64,000 nucleotides of DNA from CAVUXJ01 sp963814975 (GCA_963814975.1 CAWFFB010000031.1:23000-86999), one strand, 5' to 3'; positions 9,395 to 19,112 are shown, numbered from the stretch's first letter. A program made the numbers and translations. The notes: generated from the sequence alone by a model not told the origin.

Positions 9395-10459
9395 ATGCCG
9401 CGGGATACCGCAATGATGAGATTGGTAGCGTCATTTGCGCTGGCATGCCCAATCGTCCTCGGTGCGCTCGAGCAAACCGTTCAAAAGCGGCCGCTGCCGG
9501 TGTTTAAGCGACTGGGGCTGACGCCGCAGGAAGTCGCTGCCGTTGACGGAGGCCGCCCCGTTGCAAAAGTGCTCTCCTGGGGTGAGCGCTCCGAAGTGTA
9601 CGTCTTTGGCGCCGTGCACATCACCGGCTCGCCGGCCACGTATCTAAAGAGTGCGCGCGACTTCAAGCGACTCGCTGCCGCCGAGGGATACCTTGGGATT
9701 GGCGAGCTTCCGGCGACTCCCGTCGCTCCAGCCGATCTCAGCGGGCTTGTGCTCGACCCCGACGACATCAAATCCCTCAAGGACTGTAGAGAGGGTGCCT
9801 GTGACGTCCAGCTCCCCAGCGCCTCGATCCAGGCATTCCGCGAATCCGTGAGCTGGGGCCAGCCGGACGCCGCCGATCAGGTCAATCGGCTCGCGCGAGG
9901 GATGGTGACGAACTTGATCCGGGAGTACCGGAAAGGCGGGAACGCGGCGCTCGGCGAGTATCGCGACAAGAAGAATCCGTCGCGCATATCGGAGCAATTC
10001 GAGAAGATGGTCGGCCGCGCCACGGCGCTACCCGACGTCATGCCCGAACTGAAGCAGTACCTCCTGCGGTACCCCGACGCGGATCTGCCCGGCGCCGACA
10101 GCTTCATGTACTGGGAGAAGGTAAACTTCGGGATGAAACCAACAATCCGCGTCAATCACGCGGTCATCTACAACGTCAAGGCGCAAGGCCGGGACATCAG
10201 CGTCGTCGCAATCAAGCAACTCTACGCGAGCCACTACTTCCATACCGCACTGGATCTCACCGTCTGCGTGGCGGACCCGTCGGCGCCCGGTGGTTTCTAC
10301 CTTCTGACTCTCAAAGGATCGGAGCAGGACGGGCTCACGGGCGTCAAAGGGTCGATCCTGCGCCAGGTTGTTGTGGATAAGATCCGCGGGTCGCTCGAAA
10401 ACGCGCTCGCCTCCATCAAGCGAACCATCGAGCAGTCAGCACCGGTTGCCGAACGCTGA
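9395..10459 (+). CDS. Secreted hypothetical protein
   Basis: A 354-residue protein; ATG 9395 or, equally likely, 9413, which would start MRLVASFALACPIVLGA directly as a signal peptide. The mature part has a strand-rich N domain with YVFGAVHITGSPATYL, a helical Lys/Arg-rich middle (VNRLARGMVTNLIREYRKGG), and a C-terminal domain with VNHAVIYNVKAQGRDISVVAIKQLYASHYFHTALDL. The HYFHTALD stretch could bind metal but no family is recognised. The protein looks folded and periplasmic. It precedes the convergent glucan gene pair. Function unknown. Confidence 0.65.
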   Translation: MPRDTAMMRLVASFALACPIVLGALEQTVQKRPLPVFKRLGLTPQEVAAVDGGRPVAKVLSWGERSEVYVFGAVHITGSPATYLKSARDFKRLAAAEGYLGIGELPATPVAPADLSGLVLDPDDIKSLKDCREGACDVQLPSASIQAFRESVSWGQPDAADQVNRLARGMVTNLIREYRKGGNAALGEYRDKKNPSRISEQFEKMVGRATALPDVMPELKQYLLRYPDADLPGADSFMYWEKVNFGMKPTIRVNHAVIYNVKAQGRDISVVAIKQLYASHYFHTALDLTVCVADPSAPGGFYLLTLKGSEQDGLTGVKGSILRQVVVDKIRGSLENALASIKRTIEQSAPVAER

Positions 10460-10679
10460 CGCCCGCTCGCGTCGGCGCGCCGCTTCGGGCGCGACAGACC
10501 GCTCGGCAATGTCGTTGCCTTGACGCGGGCGCCCGAAGACGACGACATCTTCCTCGGCGTCCTCGAAACCGACGATCTCTCTGTCGGGAATTCCTGCAAC
10601 TCCAGCGTCAGAAGGACGCGACGGTGCAATACGGCTTCGGGGCCAAACCAACGCACCGAGTTGCCGTTGAAACATTCGG

Positions 10680-11993
10680 CTAAAGCCAACCGCCCGTGAA
10701 TCCCGCCCGCCGCAGTCCGGTGACGATGGCCGGACAACGGCGCATGATGTTCCAGAGCAGGCCAGTGCGGTAGTTCTCGACCATCAGGACGACCGGCCCT
10801 TGATCGATGCCGAAATGGTACGGCGTGACCCACCAATCGGTCGGGCTATCCGGCACGTCAAACGACTGATTGAACGACGGCTTGAACCCATACTTCCCCG
10901 TCATGCCCAAATCCATTCGCGCAAAGTGCCGCAAGGTCGGAATCACGATTTCAGGAGCAAAGGGCAGCGAGGCCGCGACGACCCAAGGGGCGACAGTACC
11001 GTCGTCGGGACCGAACGGAGCCCCTCGAGCAACATAGTCGAAGAACTCGCGTTCGGTGCCGTTCACCATCCGTTTGATCCAACCGGGGCCGTCGCATGCC
11101 GTGAATCCCCAGCAATGTTCGCCGTAGCCGACGAAGTTCATGGGATTGCGGATCGCGTATTCCTGCTGCACGAACGTCGCATGCCTGGTGTTCTGGAAGT
11201 AGTCGCTGCCGTGCGCGCGCATGAATTCGTCGCGAATCCCTTGAAAGTCGATCCACATATGTGAGAGCTGATGCGTAAAGAGCGGCCCTGAGTAAAGCAA
11301 TTCGCGATCGTAGATCTTCCTCCACTGGTAGGTCGCGCAATAGGCACGATAGCTTTCCGGCGGCAGCGGGTGCGTCGGCGAACCGAGTCCGAGGATGTAC
11401 AGCAGCAAACCCTCGTCGTAACCCTCGTAGCGATGTGGGATGAACCCGTTCTCCGGCCTCCAGCCATGCGTGACCGTCGGTCCCGCATCACAAGCCCAAT
11501 TCCAGTCGGCCCGACGGTACAGCGCATCGGCCAAGGTCCTGATCTCGTTTTCGATGGGCGTGTCGCGGTCGAAATAGGTGCAGACCGTCAAGGCGCCCGC
11601 GAACAGAAACGCCGAGTCGATCGTGGAAAGCTCACACTGCCAGACACGGCGACCCGTTTCGATGTCCAGGAAATGGTAGAAAAAGCCCTTGTAGCCGGAG
11701 GCATCCGGTTCGGGACCTTGCGGGCAGTCGATCAGGTAACGGAGTCGTTTTCGGGTGATCTTGGCCGCGAAATCGCGGTAGAGGACGCCGCGTTCGACGA
11801 TAACTGGAATCGTCGCCAGTGCCATACCGACGGCGGCGATGCTGACCGGAGCATTCGGGTCAGTCTTGTCACGTACCAGCCCATTGTCCGGGTTGGTTTC
11901 ACGGAGATAGTACAAGACCGTGGAGAGCTGCAACAGGCCGAGATCTCTGTCGGTCAGGGTCAGATCAGAGTCGGCCCCGGGCATGTCAGCCAT
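10680..11993 (-). CDS. Glucoamylase-domain (GH144/GH189-like) protein
   Basis: A 437-residue protein of the putative glucoamylase superfamily (Pfam PF10091), which includes GH144 endo-beta-1,2-glucanases and the GH189 middle domain of cyclic beta-1,2-glucan synthase. Visible hallmarks are TPIENEIRTLADALYRRADW, GFIPHRYEGYDEGLLLYILG, FTHQLSHMWIDFQGIRD, FVGYGEHCWGFTACDGPGW and DWWVTPYHFGIDQGPVVLMVENYRTG. No signal peptide is visible, so a cytoplasmic place is likely unless the start is wrong. It begins 3 bases after the stop of the GH94 gene, so the two are cotranscribed. Hydrolase or transglycosylase activity on beta-1,2-glucan is inferred. Confidence 0.85.
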   Translation of the reverse strand: MADMPGADSDLTLTDRDLGLLQLSTVLYYLRETNPDNGLVRDKTDPNAPVSIAAVGMALATIPVIVERGVLYRDFAAKITRKRLRYLIDCPQGPEPDASGYKGFFYHFLDIETGRRVWQCELSTIDSAFLFAGALTVCTYFDRDTPIENEIRTLADALYRRADWNWACDAGPTVTHGWRPENGFIPHRYEGYDEGLLLYILGLGSPTHPLPPESYRAYCATYQWRKIYDRELLYSGPLFTHQLSHMWIDFQGIRDEFMRAHGSDYFQNTRHATFVQQEYAIRNPMNFVGYGEHCWGFTACDGPGWIKRMVNGTEREFFDYVARGAPFGPDDGTVAPWVVAASLPFAPEIVIPTLRHFARMDLGMTGKYGFKPSFNQSFDVPDSPTDWWVTPYHFGIDQGPVVLMVENYRTGLLWNIMRRCPAIVTGLRRAGFTGGWL

Positions 11994-11996
11994 GAG

Positions 11997-14900
11997 TCAG
12001 TCGCTCGGTTCACCCAGTTGCACGCGGACGCTGTGGGTTTTTCCGTCGTTGCTGAGCGGCACTGTATGGTTCGGAAGCCCCTGCCCATCCAACTCGATTG
12101 ATCGAACGCCGCGACCCGTGCCAGCCGAGTTGTCCACCACAATCCGGTACGTCGCGGATCGATGCCGAAAGGTCAGTGAAAACCCTGGCCAGGTGGGTGG
12201 AATACAGGGCTCGACACGAAGTGTGTCCCCTCGCAACTGGAACCCCAGAATGCTCTCGATCGCGACGCGATACAGCCAGCTCGCCGCGCCGGTGTACCAG
12301 GTCCAGCCGCCCCGGCCCGTGTGCGGCGCGGCGCCATACACGTCGGCGCAGACCACATAGGGCTCGACTTTGTAGCGCTGCACCTCCTGAGCCGACGTGG
12401 CATGGTAGATCGGGTTGATAAGGTTCCAGAGTTCCGTGGCGCGGTCGCCCCGACCCTGCAACGCCGTCGCCAGGGCCACCCAGGTGGCGGCGTGGGTGTA
12501 TTGGCCGCCGTTCTCGCGAATGCCAGGCACGTAGCCTTTGATGTAGCCAGGCTGAAGCGCGCCTTTGTCGAACGGCGGATCGAACAGTTGGATCAGCTGT
12601 TCGCCGGTACGCACCAGCCGTCTTTGCACCGCATCCATTGCCGACTCGGTTCGCGCCGGACTTGCTGAGCGGGAAATGACTGCCCAGGCTTGCGGAATGG
12701 CGTCGATCTGGCACTCATCGTTTTGAGCGGATCCCAGGGGAGTCCCATCGTCGAAGTAGGCGCGGCGGTACCACGCGCCGTCCCACGCGTTCGCCTCCAG
12801 AGCGATGCGCAACTGCTCCGCTCGCTCACGGCACCAACTGGCATCGTCGGATTGGCTGCGCTGCTCGGCGACTTCTGCAAACGCGTTCAACACGGTGACG
12901 AAGAACCAGCCGTTCCAAACACTCTCGCCCTTTCCTTCGGCCCCGACTTTATTCATGCCGTCGTTCCAATCGCCGGTGCCGATGAGGGGCAAACCGTGGG
13001 GCCCCAGCCGATAACCGTACTTGAGGGCGCGAACGCAGTGCTCGTAAACGGTACCGGTCTGCTCACTCACAGCGGGCAGGTTGAACTCTTCCTCCTGGTC
13101 TTCCCGAAGCACCGGCGACGCGATGAACGGCACGACCGCGTCTAACACGTCCGTGTCGCCGGTTGTCACGACATAGTGATGGACCACCAGTGGCAGGAAA
13201 TAGAGGTCGTCGGTGATCCGCGTCCGGACCCCGATCCCCGACGGAGGGTGCCACCAGTGCTGGACGTCGCCCTCTTCGAATTGGCGTGCCGCCGACCGCA
13301 GGATCTGCGCCCGCGCCTCTGCCGGAGCGCTGTAGACCAGGCTCATCACATCCTGCAGTTGATCGCGAAACCCGTACGCTCCACCGGATTGATAAAACGC
13401 CGAGCGGGCCCACACGCGGCAACCCAGGACCTGGTAGATAAGCCAGCGATTGACCATGAGGTCGATGCCCCGATCGGGCGTTGCCACGTGCAACGCGTTC
13501 AGGAGGCGGTCCCATTGCTGTTGCACCTCGGCCAGCAGAACATCTGCTCCATCCCCTTGCGCGTACTGCTGAATAAGCCGATGGACCTCCGCCAGATCCT
13601 CCGCCTGCCCCAACACGAAAACCATTTCTCTCGTCTCGCCGGGAGACAACGTCACTTCCGTCGTGACTGCCGCACAGGGATCGAGGCCAGGACTGGCGCG
13701 GCCCGACAGTCCGACGCGCTTCATGGCCGCTGGCGTTGAAACCGAGCCGTGCTCTCCGAGAAATTCCGTTCGATCGGCGCTCACCGACTGCGCCGCTGCG
13801 CCAGAGGCTACGAACGCGATCTTCCCGGCGAAGTCGCCGGCCCAGGTATTCCGCGCCAAAATCGCCCCGCTCTCGCGATCGCGCTCGCAGACGACTTGTA
13901 GCGGAGCGTTCTCGCGCGAGGTTCCAAGCACCCATTCGGCGTAATACGTGGCAGTCAAGCGCCGGGGCCGATTGTCGTCATTCCGCACCGTCAGGCACAC
14001 CAGTTTGATAGGATCGGCTGGCGGAACGAAAACCAGAAGGTCCTGTTGGAGATTGCCACTGACATGGGCGAAACGCGTGTAGCCTTGGCCGTGGCGGACC
14101 GTCACGGTTGCCCGAGGCCCGAGCGGCAACGGTGTTGGCGTCCAGAAATCACCGGTCTCCTCGTCGCGCAAATAGATCGCTTCACCGGGCGGATCCGAAG
14201 TCGGATCGTTGGACCACGGAGTGAGACGATTCATTTGGCTGTTGCCCGCCCAGCTGTAGCCAAGACCCGCCTCCGTCACCAGACATCCGAACCCCGGATT
14301 GGCGAGCACATTCGTCCAGGGAGCCGGCGGCAACGCGGGTCTGGCCTGTGAGATGCCATCGATGACGATCACGTATTCGCGGCCATCCGGGGTGAAGCCT
14401 CCCAAGCCGTTCCAGAAGCCCAGCCCATCAGGTGGTTGGCCGCGCTCGGCGACAGAGGTTGTCGCGACCACGGCTGGAATGAGTGGCGCCGGTTGAGTGG
14501 GCCGTGGGTCAGCGTGCTGTTCGATCTGATCGGTCAGTGACCCGTGACCGCCGCCGAGCACAGCCCGCGCGGCGGCTGAAAGCAGAACCTGGTCATCGGC
14601 GGGCACCTTGTCTGCCGTCAAGAAGAACACCCCGCCCGGCTTGCCGAGCATTTCGCCGGCGGCTCCCACCTGTAGTTCGGCGCGTAGCCGATCGGCGATC
14701 TCCCCAACGCGCTCGTCCAGGATCACGAGATCGAGCTTCAATCCGCGACGGCGTGTATAGGTGCGCCATCGAACCAGTTGTCGAACGATCCCCTCATCGT
14801 CGTCCCGAGCGACGCGAGCCAGCACGATCGGCAGGTCGCCGGAAATGGAATGCGGCCATAAGCCCGGCTGCCCCATTCGGTTGGCGGCTACTGCAGCAAG

Positions 14901-15851
14901 ATCGCGGAGACTGGAGTTCGTGAACACCACGGAAGCCGCCAGACGGTCGAACAGGCCAATGTCCTGCAGCGAGAGCTCCAGCTCCCGTAGTTCCCTCCGG
15001 GAATGAATTTTCGAATCTGCAAATGCCTGGTCGATCGCGTCGAATTGGCCGAATCGCTCGGCCATTCCGATGGCGGCCTCGTACGAGTCGGCGGCTCCGG
15101 TCACAAATGCAATACGAGCCGTCGTTCCAGCTTCGAGGTCGGCACGGCGCCGCAAGCCGAGTATCGGATCGAGCACCGGACCGGTCGTCCGCGACAAGCG
15201 AGACCCGGAGTCCAGCGCAGCGGGATTGGCCGGCGTGCGGCCGCGTCCGAGAAATCTCAGGCGATCGGTCTCGTACTCAATCTCTTCGCTGGCCACTCCG
15301 CTGGATGCTGAAACGTGAATGGCGAAGATCGGTTGGTCTTCTACGCCTCGCGGCCGGCGCCTGGCCACCAGCGCGCCGTAGCGCGGATCGAAACTCGTTT
15401 CCAGGAACAGCTTCGCAAAAGCAGGATGGGCCTGATCGGCACGACGGTCGTTCAAACACACTTCCGCGTAGCTCGTCAGCTCGACTTCGCGGCGGCGACG
15501 GCCATGGTTGACGAGCGTCACCGCGCGTAGTTCAGCGTCGGCATCCGGCACGACGCCGATGGCACAGCGCGTCTCGACATCGCCATCCCGTCGCCAGAAC
15601 TCGGCGCGGTCGGCGTGAAACTCGAATCCGGATTCATCGGCGGGCTTGGGCAGCGGTTGACTGCCAATCGACCATGCGCTGCCGGAGCCGACCTCACGGA
15701 CGTAACAGAACTGCCCCCAACAGTCGCGTGTGGCATCTTCGCGCCAGCGGGTCACATCGAGGCCGCGCCAGGTGCTGTAGCCAGCGCAGGCATCCGTGAT
15801 CATCACGCCGTACGAGCCGTTGGACAGGAGTGCGATCGCGGGCGGAGTCAT
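11997..15851 (-). CDS. GH94 phosphorylase, cyclic beta-1,2-glucan synthase C-half-like
   Basis: A 1284-residue cytosolic enzyme matching the C-terminal half of NdvB/ChvB. It starts (PPAIALLSNGSYGVMITDAC) where that half begins in the full synthase. Two related sugar-binding domains are seen at about 1-400 and 440-740 (GYSTWRGLDVTRWREDATRD and GYSWAGNSQMNRLTPWSNDP), followed by the GH94 barrel with YGFRDQLQDVM and the general-acid region GTGDWNDGMNKVG. The GT84 synthase part and membrane segments are absent. That fits a 1,2-beta-oligoglucan phosphorylase, using phosphate to release glucose-1-phosphate, or a partner in glucan remodelling. First gene of a two-gene operon. Confidence 0.88.
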   Translation of the reverse strand: MTPPAIALLSNGSYGVMITDACAGYSTWRGLDVTRWREDATRDCWGQFCYVREVGSGSAWSIGSQPLPKPADESGFEFHADRAEFWRRDGDVETRCAIGVVPDADAELRAVTLVNHGRRRREVELTSYAEVCLNDRRADQAHPAFAKLFLETSFDPRYGALVARRRPRGVEDQPIFAIHVSASSGVASEEIEYETDRLRFLGRGRTPANPAALDSGSRLSRTTGPVLDPILGLRRRADLEAGTTARIAFVTGAADSYEAAIGMAERFGQFDAIDQAFADSKIHSRRELRELELSLQDIGLFDRLAASVVFTNSSLRDLAAVAANRMGQPGLWPHSISGDLPIVLARVARDDDEGIVRQLVRWRTYTRRRGLKLDLVILDERVGEIADRLRAELQVGAAGEMLGKPGGVFFLTADKVPADDQVLLSAAARAVLGGGHGSLTDQIEQHADPRPTQPAPLIPAVVATTSVAERGQPPDGLGFWNGLGGFTPDGREYVIVIDGISQARPALPPAPWTNVLANPGFGCLVTEAGLGYSWAGNSQMNRLTPWSNDPTSDPPGEAIYLRDEETGDFWTPTPLPLGPRATVTVRHGQGYTRFAHVSGNLQQDLLVFVPPADPIKLVCLTVRNDDNRPRRLTATYYAEWVLGTSRENAPLQVVCERDRESGAILARNTWAGDFAGKIAFVASGAAAQSVSADRTEFLGEHGSVSTPAAMKRVGLSGRASPGLDPCAAVTTEVTLSPGETREMVFVLGQAEDLAEVHRLIQQYAQGDGADVLLAEVQQQWDRLLNALHVATPDRGIDLMVNRWLIYQVLGCRVWARSAFYQSGGAYGFRDQLQDVMSLVYSAPAEARAQILRSAARQFEEGDVQHWWHPPSGIGVRTRITDDLYFLPLVVHHYVVTTGDTDVLDAVVPFIASPVLREDQEEEFNLPAVSEQTGTVYEHCVRALKYGYRLGPHGLPLIGTGDWNDGMNKVGAEGKGESVWNGWFFVTVLNAFAEVAEQRSQSDDASWCRERAEQLRIALEANAWDGAWYRRAYFDDGTPLGSAQNDECQIDAIPQAWAVISRSASPARTESAMDAVQRRLVRTGEQLIQLFDPPFDKGALQPGYIKGYVPGIRENGGQYTHAATWVALATALQGRGDRATELWNLINPIYHATSAQEVQRYKVEPYVVCADVYGAAPHTGRGGWTWYTGAASWLYRVAIESILGFQLRGDTLRVEPCIPPTWPGFSLTFRHRSATYRIVVDNSAGTGRGVRSIELDGQGLPNHTVPLSNDGKTHSVRVQLGEPSD

Positions 15852-16215
15852 GTACCTCGTCTTTCAGATACCGGAGCCACCAATCGCGACGAGGAGGCCG
15901 ATTCGCTCGTCAAGCGGGGCGTCGGGCAGGCGGCCGCCTGGCCGCCTCTCGTCGTTCACGCGTGATGGTCGACCGGCCTGCCATGGCCTGCCGGTGACAG
16001 TTCTTTGACGCTGTTCCCCAATGTCGAAGACCAGAACTTTCATGAGCTATCGCCCAGCCCACGCGCGCCCGAACTCCATCTGGTCGGAGGTCCTCCGAAA
16101 CCACGGCAGCCATCTCGCCGCTCCCCCCCGCATGGAGCCGTCTTCAGACTCTTCCTGCAAAGAGTTTGCTGTCCGCGCGGGTACTGGCCTTGCGTAGTTC
16201 AAGGACGAAATCGAA
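15852..16215. other. Divergent intergenic region
   Basis: Three hundred and sixty-four bases between the divergent GH94 and phosphoenolpyruvate carboxykinase-like genes. It must hold promoters for both. I see no clear -35/-10 pair, tRNA or strong hairpin. AAGGACG about 10 bases before ATG 16216 is a plausible ribosome site. Confidence 0.4.
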
Positions 16216-16755
16216 ATGGAGCATCCGACGGGCGACCTCAACCTGGAACCGCACGAACTGACCGTTGGCGAAGTTCATCGCAACCTCGCGCCGCGTGCCC
16301 TCTACGAGCCCGCCATTCGCTACGAGAAAGAGACCAGCATTGCCGAGAACGGCGCGCTGGTTGCCTATTTCGGAGTAAAGACGGGCCGCTCTCCCAAGGA
16401 CAAGCGGGTCGTCAAGCATCCGGATTCTGCAAAGAACGTGTCGTGGGGCCCGGTCAACGGCGGCGCGTACGGCACCGGCAAGCGCATCAGCCTCAAGCAC
16501 ACCCGCGCCATTATCGACGAGATTCACGACGGCGCTCTCCCGAAAGCCAAAACCGAGCGCGATCCGATCTTGGGCTTTGACGTACCGACCGAGTGTCCGG
16601 GCGTGCCTCGGGACATCCTCAAGCCGCGCGGCGTGTGGGCCGACGTCTCGGCCTACGACGCGAGGGCGAAGGGGCTCGCCGGTCTGTTCCGCGAGAACTT
16701 CAAGAAGTACGAGTCCGGCGTCCGCGCGGAGATCAAGGTGGCGGGTCCGGCATGA
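16216..16755 (+). pseudogene. pckA: ATP-type PEP carboxykinase with internal in-frame deletion
   Basis: A 179-residue frame joins the two ends of ATP-dependent PEP carboxykinase, normally about 530 residues. The N-terminal part runs to NVSWGPVN (residue 81) and includes AENGALVAYFGVKTGRSPKD. The next residues, GGAYGTGKRISLKHTRAII, belong about 350 residues later in the normal enzyme, and the C terminus GLFRENFKKYE follows normally. The missing segment contains the ATP P-loop, the metal ligands and the oxaloacetate site, so the product cannot be an active carboxykinase. The join is near 16458. The stop overlaps the next ATG (ATGA), implying translational coupling to ldh. Confidence 0.9.
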
Positions 16756-17696
16756 AGATTGGCGTCGTCGGCTGCGGCATGGTCGGCTCGACCTCGGCCT
16801 ACGCGCTCGTCATGAGCGGCGTGGGGCGGGAGATTGTGCTCGTGGACGTGAATCGTGCGCGCGCCGAGGCCGAGGCCAACGACATCTACCACGCGGTCCC
16901 GTTTGCGCACCCGTTGACAGTGCGGGCGGGGAAGTACGCGGATCTCGAGGACGCGCGCGTGGTCGTCATCGCCGGCGGCGTCGCGCAGCAGCCGGGCGAA
17001 ACCCGCCTCCAGCTGTTGCAGCGCAACGCCGGCGTGTTCCGGCAGATCGTCCCCTCGGTGCTCCGCGTCGCACCCGACGCAGTGCTGGTCGTCGTCACCA
17101 ATCCGGTGGACATCATGACGCACCTGGCAGCGCAGTTCGCCGCCGACTTCGGCGTGCCGCACACGCGCGTGTTCGGGTCGGGCACGACGTTGGACACTGC
17201 GAGGTTTCGCGCGCTGCTGGGGCGGCACTTCGACGTGGATCCGCAACACGTGCACGCCTACGCAATCGGCGAGCACGGCGACTCAGAAGTGCTGGTCTGG
17301 TCGCAAGCCACGATCGCCGGGCTGAGCCTCGACGAATTCGTGAGAGCCCACGGCACCCCGCTCACCGGAGAGGACCGGCGGACAATCGACGAGAACGTCC
17401 GCCGCGCGGCGTATCAGATCATCGGTGGCAAGGGCGCGACCTACTACGGCATCGGCAGCGCGGTGACGCGCATCGTCGACGTCCTGCTGCACGACCAGCG
17501 CGCCATCCTGACGATCTGTTCGCGCATCACCGGCGTGCCGGACTGCGACGGCGTGACGCTGTCGCTGCCGCATCTCGTCGGCGGCGCCGGTGTGCTGGCG
17601 ACGATTCCATTGGCGCTTGATGCGACCGAGCACGAGCAGCTGGCCCGGAGCGCGGGGGTACTGCGTGAGGCCATCGCGTCGTTGAACGGGTCATGA
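16752..17696 (+). CDS. ldh: L-lactate dehydrogenase
   Basis: A 314-residue NAD-dependent L-lactate dehydrogenase, interconverting pyruvate and lactate in the cytosol. ATG 16752 overlaps the preceding stop. The Rossmann loop GVVGCGMVGSTSAYAL is at residues 4-19 with the NAD-specific Asp in VLVDVNRARAEAE. The active-site loop AQQPGETRLQLLQRN has Gln at the specificity position, which points to lactate rather than malate. VTNPVDIMTH and the catalytic His in GEHGDSEV are present. Length and spacing are normal. Coupling to a gutted pckA means its expression depends on that leader. Confidence 0.93.
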   Translation: MKIGVVGCGMVGSTSAYALVMSGVGREIVLVDVNRARAEAEANDIYHAVPFAHPLTVRAGKYADLEDARVVVIAGGVAQQPGETRLQLLQRNAGVFRQIVPSVLRVAPDAVLVVVTNPVDIMTHLAAQFAADFGVPHTRVFGSGTTLDTARFRALLGRHFDVDPQHVHAYAIGEHGDSEVLVWSQATIAGLSLDEFVRAHGTPLTGEDRRTIDENVRRAAYQIIGGKGATYYGIGSAVTRIVDVLLHDQRAILTICSRITGVPDCDGVTLSLPHLVGGAGVLATIPLALDATEHEQLARSAGVLREAIASLNGS

Positions 17697-17789
17697 GCTG
17701 GCAGTCCCAGTCGAAACCACAGTGAGCAACGCACTCTGAGAGGCGAAGGAGATCCGAAGGTCCAGTCGAATCCGACGGAAGGAGCAGTG

Positions 17790-18116
17790 ATGAAGCACCT
17801 AATCGTGAGTCTCCTCCTGATTGCCGCGCAGTCCGCGACACCGGGCACACAGAAGTTCACCGGCACCATTACGGACGACATGTGCACCGAGGCCGATCAC
17901 TCCAGAATGCGAATGGGGTCGACGGATGCCGAGTGCGCTATTGCCTGCGTCAGTGCGCACGGTGCCCTGTACGTTCTCTATGACGGGAAACCCTACTACC
18001 GGCTGAGCGACCAGCGGACGCCGGAGAAGTTCGCCGGCCAAAGGGTGACGGTCGTCGGCACGCTTGACGCCAAAACCAGGACGATCCAGGTCGACTCGAT
18101 TGCAGCGGCAAAGTAG
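17790..18116 (+). CDS. Small secreted conserved protein
   Basis: A 108-residue protein from ATG 17790, with GGAAGGAGCA immediately upstream; a GTG lies one codon earlier. A short signal peptide (IVSLLLIAAQSA) leads to a compact beta domain: FTGTITDDMCTEADHSRMR, DAECAIACVSAHGALYVLYDG and GQRVTVVGTLDAKTRTIQVDSI. Three Cys and paired His suggest metal binding or disulfides. Similar small proteins, often annotated as DUF5818-like, are common in acidobacteria, from memory. The OB-like GQ.VTV.GTLD segment resembles periplasmic OB-fold proteins. Function unknown. Confidence 0.75.
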   Translation: MKHLIVSLLLIAAQSATPGTQKFTGTITDDMCTEADHSRMRMGSTDAECAIACVSAHGALYVLYDGKPYYRLSDQRTPEKFAGQRVTVVGTLDAKTRTIQVDSIAAAK

Positions 18117-18239
18117 GCCGCCTGAGGGGCAGGCGCGCGCGCCGGCTCACCGTTCCGGGACGCGCAAGGAACATGACATTTCGGGCACACGCTGAAAGGC
18201 GTGATGTGCTGCCTGCTGCAGGCGAATCCCGCCATGCGG

Positions 18240-19112
18240 CTACCCGTTGCGCGCCTGCTGGACGATCTTCACTCCGGCGCTGGCGCCGATCCGCGTGGCT
18301 CCGGCAGCCACCATCGCCTTGACATCGTCGAGGTCTCGCACGCCTCCCGCGGCCTTGACGCCCATGTCGGCCCCGACCACGCGTCTCATCAGGGCCACGT
18401 CCGCGGCGGTCGCCCCGCCGGGACCGAAACCGGTCGACGTCTTGACGTAGTCCGCCCCCGCAGCCTTGGCCAGCGTGCAAGCGGTCACCTTTTCCTCGTT
18501 GGTCAGCAACGCCGCCTCGATGATGACCTTGCTCAGCACGCCGCGCTCCCGGCAGGGCATCGTCACTGCCTCGATGTCACGTTCGACCGTCCGCAGATCG
18601 CCCGACTTCAGCGCGCCGAGGTTGATGACCATGTCGATCTCGCGTGCGCCGTCGAAGATCGCACGCCGTGTCTCGTAGCCTTTGACGTCGGCGGTGGTTG
18701 CCCCAAGCGGGAACCCGACGACCGAGCACACCCGAACGGCCGTCGTCGAGAGCCTGGCGGCCGCGAGGGCGACCCAGGCCGGATTCACGCAGACCGTCGC
18801 GAAGTGGAACTGCGCGGCCTCCCGGCACAACTCTTCGATGTCGACTCGGGATGCATCCGGCTTCAGCAGCGTATGGTCGATCATCGCGGCGATGCCTGCG
18901 GGAGCGCCGCCGGCAGCGTGCACCCCCAATCTCGTGGCGCCCGCCCCAAGGACCCCCCGCAGGCGATCCGGACAACACTCGCTGCGCACGTCATGGCACG
19001 GGCAGCGCAGGGCCGGCCTGTCGGCCGCCGCGGCCACCGCCTCGACTATGGTGGCAATGATGCGCTTCAGTTCGTCGGGCGTCACAACCTGGGTGCTCCT
19101 GATCCCCGCCAC
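18240..19112 (-). CDS. deoC: Deoxyribose-phosphate aldolase
   Basis: A 290-residue class I aldolase cleaving 2-deoxyribose-5-phosphate to glyceraldehyde-3-phosphate and acetaldehyde in deoxynucleoside breakdown. The catalytic barrel starts at IDHTLLKPDAS (about residue 82). SVVGFPLGATTADVKGYE, the Lys in DYVKTSTGFGPGGAT (Schiff-base lysine) and GVKAAGGVRDLDD are all present. The first about 80 residues form an extra domain with CPCHD and several Cys, seen in some long DeoC variants. Divergent from hpt and part of a nucleotide-salvage neighbourhood. Confidence 0.93.
   Translation of the reverse strand: MAGIRSTQVVTPDELKRIIATIVEAVAAAADRPALRCPCHDVRSECCPDRLRGVLGAGATRLGVHAAGGAPAGIAAMIDHTLLKPDASRVDIEELCREAAQFHFATVCVNPAWVALAAARLSTTAVRVCSVVGFPLGATTADVKGYETRRAIFDGAREIDMVINLGALKSGDLRTVERDIEAVTMPCRERGVLSKVIIEAALLTNEEKVTACTLAKAAGADYVKTSTGFGPGGATAADVALMRRVVGADMGVKAAGGVRDLDDVKAMVAAGATRIGASAGVKIVQQARNG

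Noticed and set aside
11997..15851. Complete cyclic beta-1,2-glucan synthase
   Set aside because: No GT84 domain or membrane segments are present, so calling it ndvB/chvB would be misleading.
10800..15965. Many long open frames on the plus strand opposite the two glucan genes
   Set aside because: High GC opens antisense frames. These are Arg/Pro/Ser-rich, overlap strongly coding minus-strand genes and have no ribosome sites or families.
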